From Microbispora oryzae (GTDB taxonomy: Bacteria > Actinomycetota > Actinomycetes > Streptosporangiales > Streptosporangiaceae): a stretch of 64,000 bases of DNA. The stretch is taken from positions 124,001-188,000 of the forward strand of contig NZ_JAFCNB010000005.1 of assembly GCF_017896165.1 (NCBI RefSeq), read 5' to 3'. Shown in pieces: positions 57,295 to 64,000 of the stretch. The position numbers were made by a program, and so were the translations under genes. The notes beneath the pieces were generated by a model. It had not been told where the DNA came from, did no database searches, and saw only the letters and a program-made list of their open reading frames with translations. The stretch's first letter is position 1. Each line of letters starts with the position of its first letter.

Positions 57295-57803
57295 CGGGTC
57301 TCTCCCAGGAGGCGGCCGAGCGCGTCGAGCGCACGGGAGGTGGTGGATTTGACGGTGCCCCGGCTGACGCACATGACCTGCGCCGTCTCCTCCTCGGAGA
57401 GCTCGGCGTAGTAGCGGAGCACGAGAGCCTCGCGCTGGCGCCGGGGCAGCCGGTGGAGGGCCTCCATGACCTCGCGCCGCTCGACGCTCAGCAGTACGGC
57501 CGCCTCGGCGGACCACACGGGAGGGTCGTAGGCTCCGGCGAACCAGGACGGCAGCCGCCGTCGCCGCAGGACGCTGCGTGCCTGGTTCAGCACCGCCGAA
57601 CGCAGGTAGATCACGGCTCTGTCCTGATCACGCAGATGCGCGAACCGCCGGTGCAGGCCGAGGAAAGCCTCCTGAACCACGTCCTCCGCGGTCTCGCGGT
57701 CGCCCACCATGATCAGCGCGAGCCGGGTCAGGCCGAGGGCGTGCCTGGCGTAGATGCCGGTGATCGTCGCGTCGGCCCCGGGGGACGGTGGCGAGGCGCT
57801 CAT
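57291..57803 (-). CDS. ECF RNA polymerase sigma factor (SigE-family type)
   Basis: 170 residues from ATG 57803 (GGAGAGCC upstream). Region 2: YARHALGLTRLALIMVGDRETAEDVVQEAFLGLHRRF, with RSAVLNQARSVLRRRR. Region 4: REVMEALHRLPRRQREALVLRYYAELSEEETAQVMCVSRGTVKSTTSRALDALGRLL. Typical length for the group. Downstream propeller protein is the likely regulator. Own promoter region is the 97-bp gap before it. Confidence 0.93.
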   Translation of the reverse strand: MSASPPSPGADATITGIYARHALGLTRLALIMVGDRETAEDVVQEAFLGLHRRFAHLRDQDRAVIYLRSAVLNQARSVLRRRRLPSWFAGAYDPPVWSAEAAVLLSVERREVMEALHRLPRRQREALVLRYYAELSEEETAQVMCVSRGTVKSTTSRALDALGRLLGETR

Positions 57804-57900
57804 CGGCTCTCCAGGGGGGTCGTGGAGATCCATGGGTTTGGCCTTCATGTACCAGAGACGCGAACGACCCGGCGGGGTTGCCTCGCCGTCCCCGATCCGT

Positions 57901-59079
57901 TCAGCCGGGGGTGCGCAGGGCCATGGTCATGGCCTCGACCGCGATCTGGGGATTGACGTTGGCCGCGAGCCGTTCCCGGCATGTCATCAGGGCGGCGACG
58001 CGCCGCAGCGTGTCCTCCGGAGACGACGACCTGGCCACCGCCTCCACATCGGAACGCCGGTCCTCGTTGGCCAGCTCCACGGCCGCGCCGAACTGCACCG
58101 CGAGGACATCGCGGTAGAACCCCACCAGATCCAGCAGGGCGAGGTCGAGGGAGTCGCGCTTGATCCGGGTCGCCCGCGACTTCTGCATGGTCTCCAGCTC
58201 CTTCAGGGCCCCGGCACCGCCCCGCACCAGCCCCCTGTTGAGCCCCTTGCCCGACGACCCCTCTCCGTAGACCTTGCGCAGTTCGCTCGTCTCGGCCTCG
58301 TTGAGCGCCGTCGTGGCGGCGTCGGCGTCCTCCGTGGACGTCTTCACCAGCCGCTCGGCCGCCGTGACGCACTCGGCGACACCCGTGAGGGACCGCGGGA
58401 TCGACAGCACCTCGTCACGCCGCCGCCGGGTCTCCGCGTCGAGGGCGAGCCGCCTGGCCCGCCCGATGTGGCCCTGAGCCGCCCTGGCCGCCGGCAGGGC
58501 GGCCTCCCACGGCACGCCGTCCCTCGTCATCAACATGTTGGCCACCGACTCGGTGGACGGGGTGCTCAGAGTCACGACCCGGCAGCGGGACCGGATCGTG
58601 ATGATCATGTCGTCCGGGGAGGGGGAGCACAGCAGCCACACGGTCCGCGGGGGCGGCTCCTCGATCGCCTTGAGCAGGGCGTTGGCCGCGGCCTCGGTCA
58701 CCCGGTCGGCGTCCTCGAACAGGACGACCCTCCAGCGGCCGAGTGTCGGCGCCCCGGCCGCCTTGAGCACCAGGTCACGGGTCTGCCGCACGCTGTACGA
58801 CAACCCCTCGGGGCGCACCCACGTCACGTCCGGGTGGGAGCCGACCTCCACCTGGTGGCAGGCGTCGCAGTGCCCGCACCCCTGATCGGGGCAGAGCAGG
58901 GCGGCGGCGAACGCGCGAGCCGCCGTCGACCGGCCTGATCCGGGCGGGCCGGTGAACAACCAGGCGTGCGTCATGCCGGCGCCGCGGCCTCCCGCCACGA
59001 CCTCGGCCGCGGCGGAGGCGGCCCGCTGGAGGGCGGCGATCGCCCGATCCTGCCCGACCAGGTCTCCGTACACGCTCAC
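57901..59079 (-). CDS. holB: DNA polymerase III subunit delta'
   Basis: 392 residues. AAA+ clamp-loader fold: Walker A GPPGSGRST (Arg instead of Lys before Ser, seen in other actinobacterial delta'), zinc module CPDQGCGHCDACHQVEVGSHPDV, Walker B-like LFEDADRVTEAAANALLKAIEEPP, sensor SRCRVV. C-terminal helical collar. Part of the clamp loader that puts the beta clamp on DNA. It follows tmk as in many actinomycetes (79 bp gap). Confidence 0.95.
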   Translation of the reverse strand: MSVYGDLVGQDRAIAALQRAASAAAEVVAGGRGAGMTHAWLFTGPPGSGRSTAARAFAAALLCPDQGCGHCDACHQVEVGSHPDVTWVRPEGLSYSVRQTRDLVLKAAGAPTLGRWRVVLFEDADRVTEAAANALLKAIEEPPPRTVWLLCSPSPDDMIITIRSRCRVVTLSTPSTESVANMLMTRDGVPWEAALPAARAAQGHIGRARRLALDAETRRRRDEVLSIPRSLTGVAECVTAAERLVKTSTEDADAATTALNEAETSELRKVYGEGSSGKGLNRGLVRGGAGALKELETMQKSRATRIKRDSLDLALLDLVGFYRDVLAVQFGAAVELANEDRRSDVEAVARSSSPEDTLRRVAALMTCRERLAANVNPQIAVEAMTMALRTPG

Positions 59080-59158
59080 GGGCCAAACCTACCCTCGCCG
59101 CGCCCACCCGGCGGCCCGCCTTCCACAGCCTGTGGACGGCGTGGACGCTGTGGACGAA

Positions 59159-61219
59159 TCAGTCGCGGATGGCGGGCATGGTGCCGGTGGCCTCCTCGGC
59201 CTCCTGCGGCACCGGATCGGGAAGGATCTCGCGGACCCGGTCCTGGATGAGCCGGGAGATCTCCTCCTGGGGCAGCGCACCGTCCACGACGAAGTAGCGG
59301 TCGGGGTCGGCCGCGGCCAGCGCCCGGAACTCGCGCCGCACCCGCTCGTGGAAGTCCATCGGCTCGGCCTCGATGCGGTCCGCCGGCGAGGCCATCCGGC
59401 GCAGCCCGACCGACGGGGACACGTCGATCAGCACGGTCAGGTCGGGGCGCAGGCCGCCGGTGGCCCAGGCGTTGACCCTGATCACCTCGTCCCGGTCGAG
59501 CGACCGTCCCGCACCCTGATAGGCCAGCGACGAGTCCACGTAACGGTCGGAGATGACCGTGGAGCCCCGCTGGAGCGCCGGCCTGATCACCTTCTCGACG
59601 TGTTCCGCCCGGTCCGCGGCGTACAACATGGCCTCCGCGCGGGACGACAGACCCTGGTGGCTGGCGTCGAGGAGGATCGCCCGCAACCGCATGCCGACCT
59701 TGGTGGAGCCCGGCTCGCGGGTCTGCACCACGTCGTAGCCCTGGTCGCGCAGCCAGATCGCGAGCAGCCGCGACTGGGTGGTCTTGCCCGAGCCCTCTCC
59801 GCCCTCGAACGCGACGAACAGCCCGTGGGGCTCCTCCGCCGCCTCCTCCGGGACCGACGCCTGACCCCGGAGGGCGGCCAGCAGGTCCGCCCCGATCGGG
59901 ACGCCGCGGCGGTCGTCCATGTGCCGCAGCGCGAGGAAGCCGACGATCACCGCCACCACGGCGGCCAGGATGAGGACCAGGTTGGTGCCGTCGAACTGGT
60001 AGGTCAGGTGGCCGACGGAGAGGACGTGCCGCCCGAAGATCGCGGCGAGCGTGGACGCCACGGCCACGACCAGCAGCAGCACGACCCGGGCCAGCGACTG
60101 CAGGAACGCGAACGTGCGGCCGCGCAGCCCGTCCGCCACCTCCAGGCCGATCGTGGTGTAGCCGATGATCCACGCGATGCCGGCGCAGGCGCCGAGCAGC
60201 ACCGTCAGCATGACCACGACCGCCAGCTCGTGGATCAGCGCGATGGCGGCGAGCGTCACCCCGGCCACCACGATCGCGAGCCCGAACAGGCGGCGCCGCG
60301 ACAGCCCCTTCAGCAGCCGCGGGCCGAAGAACATGCCGCCCGCCATCCCGAGGAAGACCGCGCAGAAGACGGCGCCGTAGCCGGCGTCGCCGCCGCCCAG
60401 CGTCCACACGTACGCCTTGGCGACCCCGACGACGGCCCCTCCGGCGGCGAACGCGCCCAGCATGCCGATGACCAGCCCGCGCACCACGCGGTCGCCTCCG
60501 GCGAAACGCCACCCCTCGACGATCTGCCGCAGCACCGACGGCGTGGACGAGTGGCCAAGGTGGTTTCTGGGGAAGCCGCGCAACGTGAAGATCAGAACGG
60601 CGGAGACGACGTAGGCCAGGGCGTTGATCCACAGCGCCAGGTCGGTGGCCTTGGCCGGGAACCCGGGCGCCGCCGAGGACACCATGGTGACCAGGCCGGA
60701 CACGAGCGCGAAGACGGCGGCGGCGACGGGCGCCGTGCCGTACGTCACGAGGAGGTTGAGCTGGTTGGCCTCCTCCAACCGGTCCTTCCGCACCAGATTG
60801 GGCACGGTCGCGTCCTTGGCCGGCACCCAGAACAGGTTCACGCACTCGACCAGGAAGGTGGCGATGATCACCCACTGGTAGTCGCCGACGAACGGGATCG
60901 ACACCACCACGGCGAACCGCAGCAGGTCGGCGACGACCATGGTCAGCCTGCGGTCGAACCGGTCGGCCACCGCCCCGGCGAGCGGGCCGAGCAGGATGGC
61001 CGGCAACATCTTCGCCACGAAGACGCCGCCGATGGCCAGGCTCTGCGCCTGGAAACCGGACCGGGCCGTGAGGTTACCCGCCAGAGCCGTCAGCGCGATG
61101 ATGTTGAGCCAGTCGCCGAGGCTGCAGACCGCCATCGCCGTCCAGAGCCTGCGGAACGGCTGATTGGTCAGCACGTGCGGCGCCTTGCGTCGCGCGGCGA
61201 CCCGGCCAGGGGTGCTCAT
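59159..61219 (-). CDS. tmk: MFS transporter-thymidylate kinase fusion
   Basis: 686 residues. Residues 1-440 are a major-facilitator domain with about 12 membrane helices (RRLWTAMAVCSLGDWLNIIALTALAG, ILLGPLAGAVADRFDRRLTMVVADLLRF). Residues 465-660 are thymidylate kinase: P-loop VAFEGGEGSGKTTQ, TREPGSTKVG, DRYVDSSLAYQGAGR, LID region SPADRIEAEPMDFHERV. The kinase forms dTDP from dTMP. Such fusions occur in Streptosporangia and relatives; the transported substrate is unknown. Confidence 0.95.
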   Translation of the reverse strand: MSTPGRVAARRKAPHVLTNQPFRRLWTAMAVCSLGDWLNIIALTALAGNLTARSGFQAQSLAIGGVFVAKMLPAILLGPLAGAVADRFDRRLTMVVADLLRFAVVVSIPFVGDYQWVIIATFLVECVNLFWVPAKDATVPNLVRKDRLEEANQLNLLVTYGTAPVAAAVFALVSGLVTMVSSAAPGFPAKATDLALWINALAYVVSAVLIFTLRGFPRNHLGHSSTPSVLRQIVEGWRFAGGDRVVRGLVIGMLGAFAAGGAVVGVAKAYVWTLGGGDAGYGAVFCAVFLGMAGGMFFGPRLLKGLSRRRLFGLAIVVAGVTLAAIALIHELAVVVMLTVLLGACAGIAWIIGYTTIGLEVADGLRGRTFAFLQSLARVVLLLVVAVASTLAAIFGRHVLSVGHLTYQFDGTNLVLILAAVVAVIVGFLALRHMDDRRGVPIGADLLAALRGQASVPEEAAEEPHGLFVAFEGGEGSGKTTQSRLLAIWLRDQGYDVVQTREPGSTKVGMRLRAILLDASHQGLSSRAEAMLYAADRAEHVEKVIRPALQRGSTVISDRYVDSSLAYQGAGRSLDRDEVIRVNAWATGGLRPDLTVLIDVSPSVGLRRMASPADRIEAEPMDFHERVRREFRALAAADPDRYFVVDGALPQEEISRLIQDRVREILPDPVPQEAEEATGTMPAIRD

Positions 61220-61359
61220 GATGTCAGCGTATCCAGGTGCTCGCTGGGCTGGGAAAACGGCGAGCGAGCCGGATTTGCCCGGCCTGCTCGTCGCCTGAGG
61301 GTATTACGTCTGCCTCTCCCCCGCAGTCCGGACGCGAGCATCGCTCTGCTCTTTTCCCC

Positions 61360-61377
61360 GCCCGTCGCACGACGGGC
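61360..61377 (-). terminator. Hairpin between the phosphoesterase gene and tmk
   Basis: GCCCGTC / GACGGGC, loop GCAC, 28 bp after the stop of the metallophosphoesterase. Confidence 0.5.
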
Positions 61378-61404
61378 CTCTCACCTGGCTCGTTCCGCCG
61401 GCGG

Positions 61405-62727
61405 TCAGGCCCTGAGCTCGATCAGGGTGATCTCGGGTGGGGCGCCGACCCGCACCGGCGGCCCCCAGAAGCCCGCGCCCCTCGTCACGTAGACCTGGGT
61501 GGCGCCGCCGCCCGCGCGGGGCACCTCGGCCAGCCCGGCCACGACCGGCTGCTGCAACGGGACAACCAGGTTGAACGGCGCCATCTGCCCCCCATGGGTG
61601 TGGCCGGAGAGCTGCAGATCGACGCCGTTCGCGGCGGCCTGCGTCACCTGCACCGGCTGGTGCGCCAGCAGCACCACCGGCCGCGCCGCGTCCCTGCCGC
61701 CCAGGGCCTTCGCCAGGTCCGGGCCGTCGCCCGACGACTGCCCGTTCAGGTCGTTCACCCCCGCGAGATCGAGTACGGCTCCCGCGTGCCTGATCTCCAC
61801 CCGCTCGTTGCGGAGCGGCCGGACCCCCAGGGAGCCCACCTCGTCGATCCACTGCTGGGCGCCGCCGGGTGTGTAGTACTCGTGGTTGCCCGTCACGAAA
61901 TAGGCCCCATAGCGGGACTCCAGCGACCGTAGCGGCGCCGCCAGGGGGCCGAGCTCGGCCACCGTGCCGTCCACCAGGTCTCCCACGATCGTCACCACGT
62001 CGGCCTCCAGGCCGTTGATCATGCGGACGATGCGCTCGGTGTGACCGCGCCCGGTCAGCGGGCCGAGGTGGATGTCACTCACCACCGCGATCTTTAGCCC
62101 GCTCATCCGCGGGTCGAGCCGGGCCAGTCGCACGGGCACCCGCTCGATCACCGGGTCGCCCAGGGCCATGCGCGTGCCGTACCCCACCGTGGCCAGGGCT
62201 CCGGCGCCCACGATCGCCGCGGCCGTACGGGCGACGAAGAGCCGCCGGTCGACGACGGGCCCCGCCTCCACGGGGTGGTCGTCCGCCGGGGCGACGCGCT
62301 CCGCCGGCGCCGTTCCCGCGCCGCGGCCGCCCACCTCCGCGAGCCGCCCGGACGGCTGAGCCGCCCCGGCCAGCCGCGACCCGGCGCGGGTGGCCTCGGG
62401 GCTCTCCCCGGGTCCGGCCGGCCGCGCGCGGCGGACGAGCAGGCCGGCCACCGCCCGTGGGATCTCCATGACCAGCGTGAACACCAGCAGATAGAACATG
62501 ATCGCCAGCCAGAGGTAGCCCGGCCAGGCGACGATGCGCTCCAGGCCGAACCCGCCGACCCGGCCGCCGATCATCGTGATCGCCATCACCGCACCGAAGG
62601 CCACCAGGGCCCAGGTCAGCACCCGCCGCGGCACCGAGCCGGGCCTGGTCGTCGACCGGACCAGCCGCCGCCACAGGTAGTAATGCGCGACGATCACGAC
62701 TACCGGGATCATGGCCAGGAACCCCAC
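61405..62727 (-). CDS. Membrane metallophosphoesterase
   Basis: 440 residues from GTG 62727 (GGGGAG upstream). Four transmembrane segments in residues 1-95, a variable linker, another hydrophobic segment near 165 (LFVARTAAAIVGAGALATVGYGT), then a calcineurin-like domain: SDIHLGP, GDLVDG, GNHEYY, AHQP, GHTHGGQ. All metal ligands are present. Similar to YkuE-type enzymes. Substrate (lipid or nucleotide) unknown. Preceded by a 24-bp palindrome. Confidence 0.92.
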   Translation of the reverse strand: MGFLAMIPVVVIVAHYYLWRRLVRSTTRPGSVPRRVLTWALVAFGAVMAITMIGGRVGGFGLERIVAWPGYLWLAIMFYLLVFTLVMEIPRAVAGLLVRRARPAGPGESPEATRAGSRLAGAAQPSGRLAEVGGRGAGTAPAERVAPADDHPVEAGPVVDRRLFVARTAAAIVGAGALATVGYGTRMALGDPVIERVPVRLARLDPRMSGLKIAVVSDIHLGPLTGRGHTERIVRMINGLEADVVTIVGDLVDGTVAELGPLAAPLRSLESRYGAYFVTGNHEYYTPGGAQQWIDEVGSLGVRPLRNERVEIRHAGAVLDLAGVNDLNGQSSGDGPDLAKALGGRDAARPVVLLAHQPVQVTQAAANGVDLQLSGHTHGGQMAPFNLVVPLQQPVVAGLAEVPRAGGGATQVYVTRGAGFWGPPVRVGAPPEITLIELRA

Positions 62728-62740
62728 CGCGAACTCCCCT

Positions 62741-62764
62741 CAACCGGCGATCGATCGCCGGTTG
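62741..62764. promoter_or_regulatory. 24-bp perfect palindrome between topA and the phosphoesterase
   Basis: Arms CAACCGGCGA / TCGCCGGTTG around TCGA. It ends just before the Shine-Dalgarno of the phosphoesterase gene. It can serve as terminator of topA transcription or as an operator. Confidence 0.6.
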
Positions 62765-62847
62765 AGAATGATCCCACGGGCGGTGCGAGGTCGATCCGGC
62801 GCCCGGAGGCGGCGGGGGCATCGCCCGCCGCCCGGGCCGGGCCGGGG

Positions 62848-64000
62848 TCAGGACTTGGCTGCGGGCTTCTTCGCCGTCGTCCTGGCCCGGGTGGCGGTCC
62901 GCTTGGGGGCGGGGGCACGCTCCCTGCGCTCGGCGAGCAGCTCGGCCGCCCGCTCGATCGTGATGTCCTCCACCGTGTCGCCCTTGCGCAGCGACGCGTT
63001 GGTCTCGCCGTCGGTGACGTACGGCCCGAAGCGCCCCTCCTTGACGACCACCGGCTTCTTGGAGTTCGGGTCTTCACCGAGCTCCCGCAGCGGCGGCGCG
63101 GCCGCGGCCCGGCCCCGCCCGCGGGCCTTGGGCTGCGCGAACAACTCCTTGGCCCGCTCGATCGTGACCGTCAGCAGATCGTCCTCGGAGGCGAGCGAGC
63201 GCGAGTCGGTGCCCTTCTTGATGTACGGCCCGAAGCGGCCGTTCTGGGCGGTGACCTCCTCGCCGTCGATCGCGCCGACCACGCGCGGAAGCGTCAGCAG
63301 CTGCAGCGCCTGCTCCAGCGTGATGGTGTCCAGCGTCATGGTCTTGAACAGCGAGCTGGTCCGCGGCTTGACCGCGTCGGCCTTCCGCGTCCGCTTCTTG
63401 CCGTCGGCCGGCGGCTGCTCCTCGGGGAGGATCTCCGTCACGTACGGGCCGAACCGGCCGTCCTTGGCCACGATGGTCCGGCCGGTCGCCGGGTCGACGC
63501 CCAGGTCACGGTCGCCGCTCGGCCGGGAGAACAGCTCCTCGGCCTTCTCGGCCGTCAGCTCGTCCGGCGCCATGTCCTCCGGGATGTTGACCCGGGCGCC
63601 GTCCCGATCGAGGTAGGGGCCGTAACGGCCGACCCTGATCACGATGTCGGTGCCCGCGATCGGGAACGAGCTGATCTCCTTGGCGTCGATCTCGCCGAGG
63701 TCGGTGACCATCTCCTTGAGGCCCTCGTCGCCCTCCTCGCCGTAGTAGAAACGGCGCAGCTCGGGCAGCCGCTCCGCCCGGTCGTTGGCGATGTCGTCGA
63801 GCACCTTCTCCATGTCGGCGGTGAAGTCGTAGTCGACCAGGTTGCCGAAGTGCTGCTCCAGCAGGTTGACCACGGCGAACGCGAGGAACGACGGCACCAG
63901 GGCCGTGCCCTTCTTGAACACGTAACCGCGGTCGAGGATCGTCCCGATGATCGACGCATAGGTGGACGGGCGACCGATTTCCCGGTCCTCCAGCTCCTTG
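62848..64000 (-). CDS. topA: DNA topoisomerase I, C-terminal part (5' end outside window)
   Basis: The frame is open from the right edge (EDREIGRPSTYASIIGTILDRGYVFKKGTALVPSFLAFAVVNLLEQHFG is family core) to 62848, about 384 codons. After the core come four C-terminal repeats with the motif GR(F/Y)GPY(V/I/L), then a Lys/Arg/Ala tail (RTATRARTTAKKPAAKS) typical of actinobacterial TopA that increases processivity. The catalytic Tyr lies in the missing part. Relaxes negative supercoils. Essential housekeeping gene. Confidence 0.96.
   Translation of the reverse strand, partial: KELEDREIGRPSTYASIIGTILDRGYVFKKGTALVPSFLAFAVVNLLEQHFGNLVDYDFTADMEKVLDDIANDRAERLPELRRFYYGEEGDEGLKEMVTDLGEIDAKEISSFPIAGTDIVIRVGRYGPYLDRDGARVNIPEDMAPDELTAEKAEELFSRPSGDRDLGVDPATGRTIVAKDGRFGPYVTEILPEEQPPADGKKRTRKADAVKPRTSSLFKTMTLDTITLEQALQLLTLPRVVGAIDGEEVTAQNGRFGPYIKKGTDSRSLASEDDLLTVTIERAKELFAQPKARGRGRAAAAPPLRELGEDPNSKKPVVVKEGRFGPYVTDGETNASLRKGDTVEDITIERAAELLAERRERAPAPKRTATRARTTAKKPAAKS

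Noticed and set aside
58952..61492. Rightward open frame of about 846 codons opposite holB and tmk
   Set aside because: Shadow of conserved genes; His/Arg/Gln/Asp-rich composition typical of antisense reading in high-GC DNA.

Overview
The window is high-GC DNA from an actinomycete. A Streptosporangiaceae-like host (Nonomuraea, Microbispora, Streptosporangium) is my inference, not proven. It rests on the thymidylate kinase fused to an MFS domain, the lectin-tailed secreted glycosidases, the RicT-HolB neighbourhood and the actinophage-type genes. Two unlike regions meet at about 39.69 kb.

Positions 1 to about 39.69 kb are a temperate prophage that continues past the left edge. Its right end is a tyrosine integrase (37985-39679) whose stop codon lies 7 bp from the 3' end of an intact tRNA-Thr(CGT) gene, the likely attachment site. 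Reading leftwards come the integrase, a two-gene rightward unit (36867-37945), a divergent immunity region (XRE regulators 35605-35907 and 36106-36672 around four GTTTC-type operator sites), and then more than 40 tightly overlapping leftward genes. Almost all of these join by ATGA, GTGA or TGATG overlaps. They include an HNH-type protein, a YgiB/YgiC-like lipoprotein plus ATP-grasp pair, many zinc-ribbon proteins, an orphan OmpR-type winged helix, a Gp37/Gp68 protein, a replication initiator and its partner, a MazG-like protein, a DUF6221 protein and ThyX. A second control point at 23.59-23.65 kb drives the replication block. A small rightward island (7307-8390) has its own divergent promoter. 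The late genes at the far left are two virion-like proteins, a small protein, the large terminase and the start of the portal. The rest of the head, tail and lysis genes must lie outside the window.

From 39.69 kb rightwards is chromosome. It holds tRNA-Thr, a secreted TAP-like peptidase, a NarL-type two-component pair, a DUF418 membrane protein, an orphan HAMP histidine kinase and a collapsed remnant of a GH59-like glycosidase. Next is a plant-polysaccharide block: SGNH esterase, GH43 and GH29, each with a ricin-type lectin domain, preceded by two LacI-type palindromes. A secreted beta-propeller protein follows. The window ends in housekeeping genes: ricT (PSP1), an ECF sigma factor with its membrane partner, holB, an MFS-tmk fusion, a membrane metallophosphoesterase and the 3' part of topA.

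Most prophage genes have no assignable function from sequence alone. I give what can be seen (zinc ligands, HTH, coiled coil, membrane segments, coupling) without naming a function. Start codons were chosen by Shine-Dalgarno spacing and by overlap with the upstream stop, so many are shorter than the longest open frame.
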